From positions 1 to 45,436 of the forward strand of contig CAMVPC010000024.1 in assembly GCA_947169265.1 (NCBI GenBank): a stretch of 45,436 bases of DNA, in the 5' to 3' direction. Shown here one piece after another: positions 15,487-24,600 of the stretch; position 1 is the first letter of the stretch, and every line of letters starts with the position of its first letter. The position numbers and the translations under genes were made by a program. The notes beneath the pieces are model-generated. The model worked only from the letters and a program-made list of their open reading frames with translations. It ran no database searches and was not told the DNA's origin. This stretch comes from an uncultured Prevotellaceae bacterium. GTDB taxonomy: Bacteria > Bacteroidota > Bacteroidia > Bacteroidales > Muribaculaceae.

Positions 15487-18400
15487 TTAAAGCCCGAAAC
15501 GAACCGTGAGGGTGAACTGCTTGGGCGACGGGCTGGCCACACCACCGCTGTTAAAGAACTCGGGGTCTTGGCCGTTGAGTTTCTTGTCGGCATAGAGCAA
15601 GCACAGGTTGGTAGTGCTCAGCTTGAGGCTGGCGGTGCGCAGGCGCAGGGCTTTGAGCACGCGCTCGGGCAGGTCGTAGGTCAACGAAATCTCCTTCAGG
15701 CGAATGAAATCACCCTTGGCGATGCGCTCGGTCGAGTAGTTATAGGAGTTGTAGATGATGTTCATCGACGTGCCGCCATAGTTGGCATACTGGCGACGCG
15801 AGGCGATGGTGGGCACCGTAGTGACGTTCTCGTCGCCCGGCATGACCCAGCGGTTCTTGAACTCCTTGGGAAGCGCGCTCATGTCACTGTAAGCATAAGA
15901 GAAGTCGGGGCTCAAGCGCAGCTTGTTGCCGAACGAGTAGGTAAGGAACACGTTCAGGTGGAAGCCTTTCCAGCTGAAGTTGTTGCCAAGACCACCGGTG
16001 ATGAGCGGGTCGACGGGACCTTCATACTTGAGGAAGCCGATTTTCTCAAACTCCTGGAAGTAGATACCATCGGTAGTGACCTCGCCGGCATCGTCGAGGA
16101 AGGTGGGAAGACCCTCGCTGTTGAGGCCCACGAACGGAATCGAGAAGACGGCACGCACAGGATAGTCTTGCAGCGCGAAACCGGTACCTTGCACCAGGTC
16201 GATGATGCGCGAGCGCGACACGAGGTTCGTGATCTTGTTCTTAGCGTAAGAGAAGGTCCAGTCGGTGCTCCACTCGAAGTCGCCCGGCTTGATAGCCTCG
16301 AAGTTCTTGGTCGACAGGGTGAACTCGACACCATGGCTGGCCATCTCGGCCACGTTGGCATACTTGCTGGTGACACCACCCACACCCTCGGTATAAACGC
16401 GACCAATCAGGTCGTAGTTGTTACGCTTGTACCAGTCGAAGGTGAAGTTGATGCGGTTGTGCAGGAAGCCCAGGTCGACACCCACGTCGAACTCGTGCTT
16501 CTTCTCGTAGGTGAGCTCTTCGTTGGCGATATCGTCAAGCGACAGGCCAAGTTCCTTGTCCTCGGTGGTGGGACGCCACGGCTTGTTCGGGTTGAACACC
16601 GGCAGGGCGTTCGACACGAAGGCGGGACCGGCATCGGCCGTCAGCGAGTAGCTGATACGGGCCTTGGCGTAACTCCACGCGCCGCTCTTGTAGAAGCGGG
16701 CATCGGTGAAGAAGTGCTCGTTGCTCAGGTTCCACGCGCCCGAAATGTTCCATGTGGGCAGCCAGCGGCTCTTGCGGGCCTTACCCAGGCGGTTCGAACC
16801 TTCGTAGCGGTAGGTACCATTAATAATGTATCGCGTGTCGTAGGAGTACATCGCCTGGCCGATGTAAGCCATGTTGCGGCGATAAGTCCACTGGTCGCTG
16901 AAGTAGTCGTGGTTCTCCTCGCTGGCCTGCTTGAACAGGTCGGGATCGAGGAACGGCAGGTTACCGTTGTCGTAGACGATACCCCAACCCTCGAAGTACT
17001 CGCTGTGGCGGTCAATCTTACCCACCTCGTAGCCGGCAAAGAGGCTCATCGTGTGGACGCGGTTGAACGTCTTGTTGTATTGTGCCGTGGCACGCAGGTC
17101 ATACTGGCTCATCGAGTTCGTGTTGTGGAACTTGATACCACCCTTGGGAAGCACCGTCTTGGGCAGAGCGGCCTCGTCGTTGGGGTCGGTATAGAGGTAG
17201 GGGTTCGATGCGCGAATCGTGGCGTTCTCGGGGATGATACCGGCACGGTAAGCGTTGGCCTGGTTACTGCTGTCCTTGATGTAGTGGTTGCGCGAGCTGG
17301 TCGTCGAGCGGTAGCTGGCAATCGCGTTGAACTCAAGGCCGGCGATGGGACGCCAGTTGATTTCGCCCTGGAACTTGAGGTCGGTCACGTTCAGGTCGAT
17401 ATAGTTGTTTTCAAGTTCGTTGAAAATGTTGAAGGCGGCATAGTTGCGCGTGTAGGTCGCGTTCGGGTCCATCGTGCGCGACGTGTTCAACGCGTAGCTG
17501 TAGGGGTTGATATCAAAACCGCGGCTCACGGTACCGTTCACCACGTCGATGTCCTGGCTCAGGGTACCGGGAGCGCGCTGCTTGCGGTAGCTGTCGCTGG
17601 TAAGCACTTTCACGCGCAGGGTGCTCGAGAGGTCATAGCTGGCGTTGGCGTTGAACGTGTAACGCGTCACCTCGCTCTGCTTGGTCCATCCCGGGTCGTA
17701 CATCACCGAAGCCGAGGTGTAGAAACGGCCGCGGTCGGTACCGCCGCTCACCGAGATTGCGTGGTTCTGGCTGATGTTCTGGTTGAACAGCAGGTCGAAC
17801 CAGTCGGTGTTGCGGAACTCGGCCTCACGCAGATAAGCGTTGCGGGCCGCCAGCGTGTTGGGAAGACCATACTGGCCGTTCTCATACTGGTTGATGAGCT
17901 TGTACATCGTTCCGTACACACCCGAGCTCGACGAGTTGGCAAGGCTGGCGAAGTTGAGCCATCCCTTTTGCTCCATCTCCTTGTAGATACCCATTTGCTC
18001 CTGCGAGTTACAGATGTTGAACTCACGGTAGCGGGGCTTGAGGCGCAGGGTGAACTCACCGGTATAATTAATAGAGGTGTGGTCTTTCTTACCTTGCTTG
18101 GTTGTCACCACAATCACACCGGCCATTGCGCGCGCACCATAGATAGAGGTGGCCGAGCCGTCTTTAAGGATTTGGAAGCTCTCGATGTCATCGGCGTTGA
18201 TACCGGCGATGGCGCTGGCGATCAGCGTCTCGGCGTCACCGCTCGAAAGAGCATCGGCGTCAAGTTCCACGTTATCCTCGAGAATCACACCGTCGACCAC
18301 CCACAGCGGCTTGCTGCTACCGTAGATTGAGGTAGCGCCACGCACGCGAATCTTGGGTGCGGTACCGAACGTACCGCTCACGTTCTGGACGCTCACACCG

Positions 18401-18840
18401 GCCACGCGACCCTCAAGGGCGCGCGACGGGTCGGCGACACCATCGAGGCGGGCCTTCTCGGCGCTAATGTTGGTCGTCGCACCGGTAAACAAACGCTTAT
18501 CCACGTTTTGGTAACCGGTCACCACCACCTCTTGAAGCACCTCGCTGTCCGAGACGAGCTTCACGGTTATAGGGCTCGACGAGGCCTTGACCTCTTGCTC
18601 CTTATAACCGATGGAGTTGATAACGATGTGTGAATTCAAGGAAGGCACGGTGAGCGTAAACCGTCCATCCATGTCGGTTGCCGTGCCGTTGCCTTTCTTG
18701 CCTTTCTCAAAGACTGTGGCGCCGAGCACCGGCTCGTTGTCGCCTGCATCAATGACGACACCCGTCACTTTGACTTGGGCGAATGCCGAGAATGAGAAGG
18801 CGAGCACTGCAAAGAGCAGTAACAATTTTTTAAATCTCAT
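15487..18840 (-). CDS. SusC/RagA family TonB-linked outer-membrane transporter
   Basis: This is a 1117-residue barrel transporter. A signal peptide (residues 1-22) is followed by a carboxypeptidase-regulatory-like domain (about 23-100, beginning VKVTGVVIDAGDNEPVLGA). The plug follows, with the family signature EVVVTGYQNVDKR and PSRALEGRVAGVSVQN, then VRGATSIYGSSKPLWVVDGV. The long C-terminal 22-strand barrel ends FTLTVRFGL. There is no N-terminal STN domain, so it is not the kind of SusC that signals directly to an anti-sigma factor. The start is 18840, with an ATG two codons upstream (18846). It is the first gene of the operon with susD, the Mx1 peptidase and DUF4302. Confidence 0.95.
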   Translation of the reverse strand: MRFKKLLLLFAVLAFSFSAFAQVKVTGVVIDAGDNEPVLGATVFEKGKKGNGTATDMDGRFTLTVPSLNSHIVINSIGYKEQEVKASSSPITVKLVSDSEVLQEVVVTGYQNVDKRLFTGATTNISAEKARLDGVADPSRALEGRVAGVSVQNVSGTFGTAPKIRVRGATSIYGSSKPLWVVDGVILEDNVELDADALSSGDAETLIASAIAGINADDIESFQILKDGSATSIYGARAMAGVIVVTTKQGKKDHTSINYTGEFTLRLKPRYREFNICNSQEQMGIYKEMEQKGWLNFASLANSSSSGVYGTMYKLINQYENGQYGLPNTLAARNAYLREAEFRNTDWFDLLFNQNISQNHAISVSGGTDRGRFYTSASVMYDPGWTKQSEVTRYTFNANASYDLSSTLRVKVLTSDSYRKQRAPGTLSQDIDVVNGTVSRGFDINPYSYALNTSRTMDPNATYTRNYAAFNIFNELENNYIDLNVTDLKFQGEINWRPIAGLEFNAIASYRSTTSSRNHYIKDSSNQANAYRAGIIPENATIRASNPYLYTDPNDEAALPKTVLPKGGIKFHNTNSMSQYDLRATAQYNKTFNRVHTMSLFAGYEVGKIDRHSEYFEGWGIVYDNGNLPFLDPDLFKQASEENHDYFSDQWTYRRNMAYIGQAMYSYDTRYIINGTYRYEGSNRLGKARKSRWLPTWNISGAWNLSNEHFFTDARFYKSGAWSYAKARISYSLTADAGPAFVSNALPVFNPNKPWRPTTEDKELGLSLDDIANEELTYEKKHEFDVGVDLGFLHNRINFTFDWYKRNNYDLIGRVYTEGVGGVTSKYANVAEMASHGVEFTLSTKNFEAIKPGDFEWSTDWTFSYAKNKITNLVSRSRIIDLVQGTGFALQDYPVRAVFSIPFVGLNSEGLPTFLDDAGEVTTDGIYFQEFEKIGFLKYEGPVDPLITGGLGNNFSWKGFHLNVFLTYSFGNKLRLSPDFSYAYSDMSALPKEFKNRWVMPGDENVTTVPTIASRRQYANYGGTSMNIIYNSYNYSTERIAKGDFIRLKEISLTYDLPERVLKALRLRTASLKLSTTNLCLLYADKKLNGQDPEFFNSGGVASPSPKQFTLTVRFGL

Positions 18841-19032
18841 AAGCACTAATATTTATAATTAATATTAAATATTTTTTGGTAAAAATTAGTTTTTAGGTTC
18901 AAATACCTGCATTTCAACATATTACCGATAGACAACAGCCACCATTGCAACCCGTTGATGGCATGTAACTCGCTTGTTTTCAGCCGCAAAGCACGTTTTT
19001 TCACGTCTGCCGTGCCACAATCAAACAATGCG

Positions 19033-19040
19033 CAAATTTA
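19033..19040 (-). promoter_or_regulatory. -7 box of the presumed susC promoter
   Basis: TAAATTTG on the minus strand (19040-19033) fits TAnnTTTG. The -33 region about 20 nt upstream is weak. If used, transcription would start near 19026 and leave a leader of about 185 nt before susC, room for post-transcriptional control. Confidence 0.4.
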
Positions 19041-19255
19041 ATTACTTTTTTTAAATTATTCTAATTTTCGCCACAAAAAATCTCTACTTTGTTAATAAAA
19101 TCTTGTGCGAGCGGCATTTTCGGCCCTCCCGAAAGCGGTAAACGGCTGCTTTCGCGGCCCAAGCGCCCCACGGCCCGTTTTTTTTTATTACCGCGATTCA
19201 TTTCGGTTTTTTGACTGTAACTTTGGCGTATGTTTATTATATTATGATGGAAAAA

Positions 19256-19287
19256 CTTGCTAAATCGGGGCATTTTCATTACTTTTG
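19256..19287 (+). promoter_or_regulatory. Promoter of the sigma-caspase operon
   Basis: CTTG (19256-19259) is followed after 20 nt by TACTTTTG (19280-19287), one mismatch from the housekeeping TTTG / TAnnTTTG pattern. The ATG at 19319 follows by 31 nt. A second -7-like box, TAACTTTG (19218-19225), lies further upstream without a good -33. The operon therefore appears able to start from the housekeeping sigma factor. Confidence 0.55.
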
Positions 19288-19318
19288 CCAAATATGTTTA
19301 AGTAAAACACTTCGAGTT

Positions 19319-19906
19319 ATGCAAGATTTTCACAGTATGGCAAGCGAGCTGTACGATTCTTTGAGGGGACGATTCGTCAACTTTATCAGGTCGCGCTTCG
19401 GGCAACTGGACGACGAGGAAATCGACGACATCTATAACGACGCCTTCATGGCCGCCTACGACAACATCCAGGCCGGGCGCGTGGCCGACGACACAAAATG
19501 GGATGCCTACATCATGCGCATCGGCTACAACCAAGCCACCACCACGGCCAAGAAAAAGGCCATCTTCGTGGGCCCGCGACAGCACGACGACGAGGACGAC
19601 GAGGAACAAGCCGAGCGACGTTGGGACATCGCGGTCTCGATAGGCGACACCCTGGGCGGCGATGATGAGGACGAACAGGAGAAGCAGCAAAAAATCGACG
19701 TCTTGCTGCGGGAGCTCGCGAAGCTCAAACCTCCGTGCGCCACCATTTTGACCGACTACTACTTTGGGGGGCTCTCGCTGGGCGAGATTATGGACGAGCT
19801 CCGGTTTTCCTCCATCGCCAACCTCAAAGTAAAAAAAATGAGGTGTATGGAAAGCGCGCGTAAGCTGATTGGCACGGCCCTCGCAAACCTCTCCATCGCG
19901 ATTTGA
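19319..19906 (+). CDS. ECF-type sigma-70 family RNA polymerase sigma factor
   Basis: This is a 195-residue protein with the two ECF domains. Region 2 (about residues 8-50) includes LYDSLRGRFVNFIRSRFG and DIYNDAFMAAYDNI. Region 4 (about 130-190) includes KLKPPCATILTDYYFGGLSL, GEIMDELRFSS and the recognition-helix segment NLKVKKMRCMESARKL. The linker is long and highly acidic (DDEDDEEQ, then DDEDEQEK). The start at 19319 is chosen because the promoter box ends 31 nt upstream; an ATG at 19337 is an alternative. It is the first gene of an apparent four-gene operon with the membrane protein at 19954, the caspase and the CHAT protein, and is divergent from susC. Confidence 0.9.
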   Translation: MQDFHSMASELYDSLRGRFVNFIRSRFGQLDDEEIDDIYNDAFMAAYDNIQAGRVADDTKWDAYIMRIGYNQATTTAKKKAIFVGPRQHDDEDDEEQAERRWDIAVSIGDTLGGDDEDEQEKQQKIDVLLRELAKLKPPCATILTDYYFGGLSLGEIMDELRFSSIANLKVKKMRCMESARKLIGTALANLSIAI

Positions 19907-19953
19907 ACAAATTAATTGATTCTTATAACAACCCGACAACACTTCAACGCACA

Positions 19954-20691
19954 ATGAAAGAATATAGCGACCCGCAAATGATGATTGAGGACTACCTGGG
20001 CAACCATATGACGCCCGACGACATGGCACAGGTGGAACGCATGGCCAACGACGACCCCGAGCTGGCGAGGCAAATCAAAGAGCAACGGCTCCTCATCGCC
20101 GCGCTGCAGGAGCAGGGACGGAGGCAAAACGACGACTTCGCCCGCAAGATGAAGGAGATTCCCCGCGACGAGATGGAGAAGTTCATCGCCTCGAAACGAA
20201 AGAAACACGTCGCCACACCGGCGAGGCATGACAATGTCAAAAAGAAACGTCCCGCCTTCCTCAAGACATGGGTGGTACGAGCCATGGCGGCTGCGGCCGT
20301 TGTGCTGGGCGTGGTGCTCGGCTTCAACTTGTTCTTACATTCGTCATCGCCGTCTTATAGCGCGCGGCAACAAGCCCAAATCGACGGCTGTATGACGAGC
20401 ATCTATGGCGCGCAGTTCCTGCCCACACGCGGCGACGGCGCCCGGCGGCTCGCCGAGGCCATCGAGCTGACCCAATCGTCCGACGAGGCCAAGCACAAGC
20501 AAGGCGTGGAAGCGCTCCGGGACATCTTTGAGCATCCCGAAACCGACGAAATCCGCAACCACGCCGGCGAGTGCCTCGCCATCGCCCTTATCGCCGACGG
20601 CGACCTCGACCGCGCCGACGACCTCGTGAAACAAATCCCCGACGCCGAATATCACGACCAACTGCTAAGCTTACTCAACGACTTAAAATAG
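19954..20691 (+). CDS. Single-pass membrane protein, putative anti-sigma factor
   Basis: This is a 245-residue protein with a cytoplasmic-type N-terminus (residues 1-105, rich in charged helices and ending in a basic stretch KKKRPAFLK), one membrane segment at about 107-128 (VVRAMAAAAVVLGVVLGFN) and an outer C-terminal domain (130-245) with helix pairs that resemble one or two TPR-like units. It has no HxxxCxxC zinc anti-sigma motif and no clear FecR domain. The anti-sigma role is inferred from topology and its place 47 bp after the sigma gene. A TTG at 19903 overlapping the sigma stop is a possible earlier start; I prefer the ATG. It is followed 10 bp later by the caspase. Confidence 0.7.
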   Translation: MKEYSDPQMMIEDYLGNHMTPDDMAQVERMANDDPELARQIKEQRLLIAALQEQGRRQNDDFARKMKEIPRDEMEKFIASKRKKHVATPARHDNVKKKRPAFLKTWVVRAMAAAAVVLGVVLGFNLFLHSSSPSYSARQQAQIDGCMTSIYGAQFLPTRGDGARRLAEAIELTQSSDEAKHKQGVEALRDIFEHPETDEIRNHAGECLAIALIADGDLDRADDLVKQIPDAEYHDQLLSLLNDLK

Positions 20692-20701
20692 CCATATCCA
20701 C

Positions 20702-21598
20702 ATGAAACGTTATCTCTCTATTGTCGCCTTTTCGCTCCTGCTGGGCCTCGCTTGCCACGCCACCAACCGCGCCCTGCTGGTGGCCATCGACACCTATCAG
20801 GACAAGGACTGGAACGACATCCATGCCACAAACGACACGCGCGTCATCACCGACGCACTGAAAAGCCATGGGTTCGCTCAAGACCACATCGCGACGCTCA
20901 ACAACGAGGCGGCCACCCACGACGCCATCGTCAAGGCCATTAAAGACCTCACGCGCGACTGCAAGCGCAACCCGGGCGGCATCGTCTATGTGCACTTCTC
21001 GTGCCACGGGCAACAAATGGACGACCTCAACGGCCAAGAGGCCGACAACCTGTGTGAAAGCATCATCCCTTACGACGCGCGACAAAAGGCGACGAGTAGC
21101 TATCACGGCGAGAAACACCTTCCCGACTACGAGCTCGTGCCGCTGCTCGAGGCGCTGCGCGCCGCCATAGGGCCTAAGGGACAATTGTTGCTCGTGGTGG
21201 ACGCATGCCACAGCGACGGTATCGAGGCCATGCGCGGCATCTCGCCCTCGAGGCGCGGCTCCGACACCAAGTTCACGCGAGGCGACGGCACGGCCAAGAA
21301 AAGCGGCTATCGTCGCCACCGCAACCGCCCCGCGCGCAACACCGCAAAGAGCAAGAACATGTGCCCGCAGCTGAGCCTCAAGGCGGCGCAAGCCGCCAAG
21401 CAATGCAGCGAAATGTGGGACCCCGCCGTGAAAACGAAGAAACGCACTTCGCGCGACATCTACGGCAAACTCTCCTACCACCTGTGCCAAGCCATCAACA
21501 ACCAAGCAGCAGGAAAGTTCAACGTCAGCGAGATTGAAAGCAAACTCATCAGCATGAAAATCGACGGCATCCACATCAACAAGAAAACCAATCATTAG
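20702..21598 (+). CDS. Exported caspase-family (metacaspase-type, C14) protease
   Basis: This 298-residue protein has a signal peptide (MKRYLSIVAFSLLLGLACHA) and a caspase p20-like fold from about residue 22 (NRALLVAIDTYQD). The catalytic pair is intact: His102 in VHFSCHGQQMDD and Cys169 in LLLVVDACHSDG. The metacaspase landmark ADNLCESIIPYDAR lies between them. Residues 181-220 form a very basic linker before the C-terminal segment RDIYGKLSYHLCQAI, corresponding to p10. Bacterial metacaspases cleave after Arg or Lys and often process themselves in this linker. Export implies action in the periplasm or outside the cell. It lies 10 bp after the putative anti-sigma gene and 18 bp before the CHAT gene. 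Substrate unknown. Confidence 0.9.
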   Translation: MKRYLSIVAFSLLLGLACHATNRALLVAIDTYQDKDWNDIHATNDTRVITDALKSHGFAQDHIATLNNEAATHDAIVKAIKDLTRDCKRNPGGIVYVHFSCHGQQMDDLNGQEADNLCESIIPYDARQKATSSYHGEKHLPDYELVPLLEALRAAIGPKGQLLLVVDACHSDGIEAMRGISPSRRGSDTKFTRGDGTAKKSGYRRHRNRPARNTAKSKNMCPQLSLKAAQAAKQCSEMWDPAVKTKKRTSRDIYGKLSYHLCQAINNQAAGKFNVSEIESKLISMKIDGIHINKKTNH

Positions 21599-21616
21599 TA
21601 CCTAATAACAATCATT

Positions 21617-24600
21617 ATGAAAAAGTTATTTTACGTCACCTTCTTGATTGTCGCTCTCACCGCAATTGCCCAACTGAGACAACCACAATCCAATGCACAC
21701 AACGATTTCGTGCGCGCATGTCGGCACGCCGAAGCGCGCCAATGGGACAGCGTGGGGCTTTACATCGACCGGTGCCACAAATGGCAAGAACTTCGCGAGA
21801 ATTTTCTTCCCACTCATGAAGACAGCGTTAGCTATTCTCACATGCTCGACTCGCTCACAGAGTATTATGGAGGTTATTCAGGCGCCAACATTTTCAACGC
21901 GGTCAAATTATTAGAAACAGCAAAAAGGGGCACTGAGATTGACAGCTTGCTCTTTGGCACTAATTCGGCTCAGTATGTGAGACATTCTTACTGCCTCAAC
22001 GTCACCAGGCTGGCTTTAAACGACACCAATACCATTCACTTAAAAGAAGCACATAAAACTTGGCTTAAACAGTTCGAGGAGATAGGTGACACCTTGAGCA
22101 GAGAATATCAACAGCTCATAAAAGATTACAAGGATCTTGACCAAGAAGAGATATCGCTGCCCCTCTCGCTCAAGGAGGCCGCCAACAAAGCTGATTCACT
22201 TGTGTCTCTTGCCGAAAACGCTTTCTCTAACAACGATTTTGACAATGCCATCAAACTCCAAAGTCAGGCCATCGGCCTCAACCAATCCATTTTAGAAAGC
22301 GACGGGCACAACTTAGACGACAACACGAAGGAAGAGTTGATTGGACTCTTAGAAGGCAGAAAAATCGACCTCTCTATCTATTTGTTCTTTAACGAGGATT
22401 ATCATGCGACCATCGACACGTTACTTCCCATCGCGAAACGTTGGACAGGTGATAACGAATTCATCCCGAACGCCAAAGCCATCTTAGCGATTGCTTACTG
22501 GAGAGTTGATAATATTAGTGAAGCGGGCAGGTGGGCACGTGATCCTGACGTTCTCAAAGTACTGAATGGCAAACCTGAAAATCCTTTTGATGACTTTATT
22601 AAGATTTCGCTTTATTCCATCCTTGCTGATACAAGCAGTGAGACCGATGAAATTCTCGCATTAAAAACACACATACTTGAGCTTAGTGACAAGTGTGAAT
22701 ATTCGTTATACGAGAAAGCTTTGCTGGAACTTGATATCATTGATTTGTATCGTATTCTTGCGCTCGAGGGCAAGGACATGGCAGATAGTGTAACCCCGCA
22801 TATCGATTCGTTTTACGCCCTATTTAACAACATGGAACAATCGCGCGACACGATTAATCTCAACAATTTTGTAAATGAAGGCTATCTTTTGGCCGACTTA
22901 GGAAATAAATGGATAAATTTATTGTACAATGATGACCCCACGCACGAAAACATCTCCATTGACTATCTTATTCAAATGTGTGATAATGCTTTATCATTTT
23001 CCAATGCGCTAATCAACGATACAATATCATTTGTAAGAACTAATGAGCAATTACTTCTCACGAATGCATTATTGCACGCCAACAAAGCATTTGGCCTGAG
23101 CACACAAATTGGTAATAAGCTAAAAACAGATAACATTGTTGATTACAACCTAATTGAGCAGAAAGTGGCTGAGAACGCCTATAGTCTTGAAAAGCTACTT
23201 ACAGCAAAAGAAGTCATTGACAATTATGGGCAGTGTTTAGACGCTGAAGAAAAAGAGATATTCTCGATTAATCTGTTACAAACGACCCTTGATATCCAAT
23301 CTTGGATGGAAGTGATGGGAGTTTTAGCCGAAAAGATATATAAGGATTACGGAAATAAGATTCACACACTTAATAAGTATCTGCTGCCCCAACTTCTCGT
23401 CGCCCAAAGCAAACAACGCGAATTAATATGGGACGCAAACTCCAAGCCATATACCAGCTACATACCTCGCATTTGCCACAACGCCAAAGGTTTCGGTGTT
23501 CTATACGGTAATTATGGGGTATATGAGAGTACTTACGACGCCACTCTTTTCCGGAAGGGTCTGCTTCTTAAAATAGACCAATTAATGGAGCATGCCATTG
23601 AAGAAACTAACGACCCGCTTCTTATCGAAACTATGCGTCGGCGCAAAGAACTGGACCGGCAGGCCCATTTAAACACCGAAGAACAGAAGTTACGTGACAA
23701 ACTCGAACAAGAATTAATCGACAGGGTATCGAATGACACCACCATGTTAAGCAAGTTCGATGTGCGTTGGCAAGACGTGCAGCAAGCGCTTGACACCAAC
23801 GATGTGGCTATTGAATTTCTGCACTATCCCATTTTAGAAGGAGATAGCATAGCTATGGCCGTGGCTGCCCTCAAGCTTAAGAAAGAATCTTTACAGCCCG
23901 AATTTATAATATTGCACAACCTTGAAGACAATCTCAAGATTCATGCCGATGATGGGACCACACAAGACAGTTTGTGGTACACTACCGATTGCGTCGACGA
24001 GTGGATTTGGAAGCCGCTGCTGGGCGACGAGATGAAGAGCGGCGAGGAGTACCGCGTGTTCTTTGCCGCCGACGGGCCGTTGCACAACATCGCCATTGAG
24101 AATTCGCCCGGCATGACCGGCGACAGGCACTTCGAGATGCACCGCGTGGCCTCGACGCGCGAAATAGTCGACGGGCAACTGCCGCTCGCGCTCGAGAGCG
24201 CGGCGCTCTTTGGCGACGTCGACTACAAGGCCTCACCCGAAGAGGTGATAGCCGCTAACGCCACACTCGCCCACCCCGCCGAATTCGTTGAGCCGACAAC
24301 GGCCGGCTACCTCTATGCCGCCATCGAGCGCCATGAGGAGGCCGCCAAGCTGCGTGGCGGTCGCGGCGGCTTATACGATCGTCTCGACAGCGCGGCAGTC
24401 GAAATTGACCTGGCGAAAAAATCGCTTGAAGGCATCAACGTCGCTTGCCGCCTCTATACCCAAGCCGCCGCCACCGAAGAGGCCTTCAAGAGTCTCGACG
24501 GCCACTCGCCTTCGGTCATCCACCTGGCTACCCATGGCTGCTACTTCACGCCCGAGAACGTCGAAACCGAGCGTAACAGCATTTCGCTTCCGTTCCTGAG

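Larger units (their letters stand above)
18841..19318. other. Divergent intergenic region between susC and the sigma factor
   Basis: This 478-bp region holds the presumed susC promoter on the minus strand and the sigma operon promoter on the plus strand. Between them, 19111-19186 is a GC-rich block with two plus-strand hairpins: TTTCGG/CCGAAA at 19118-19134, and GGCTGC, loop TTTC, GCGGCC at 19044+100 to 19159. It then runs CGGCCCG into nine T (19178-19186). That tail looks like an intrinsic terminator, although no gene precedes it. A small RNA is possible. I see no protein-coding gene. Confidence 0.4.

Noticed and set aside
15445-18330. 961-codon open frame on the plus strand opposite susC
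   Set aside because: Its product is rich in Val, His, Arg and Gly with no domain pattern, and the opposite strand encodes a complete SusC with all family signatures. Long antisense frames are expected in GC-rich genes with few stop-complement codons.
19903-19953. TTG start for the putative anti-sigma protein, overlapping the sigma stop
   Set aside because: The extra 17 residues look like translated spacer, and the ATG at 19954 begins a well-formed charged helix. Coupled translation from TTG remains possible.
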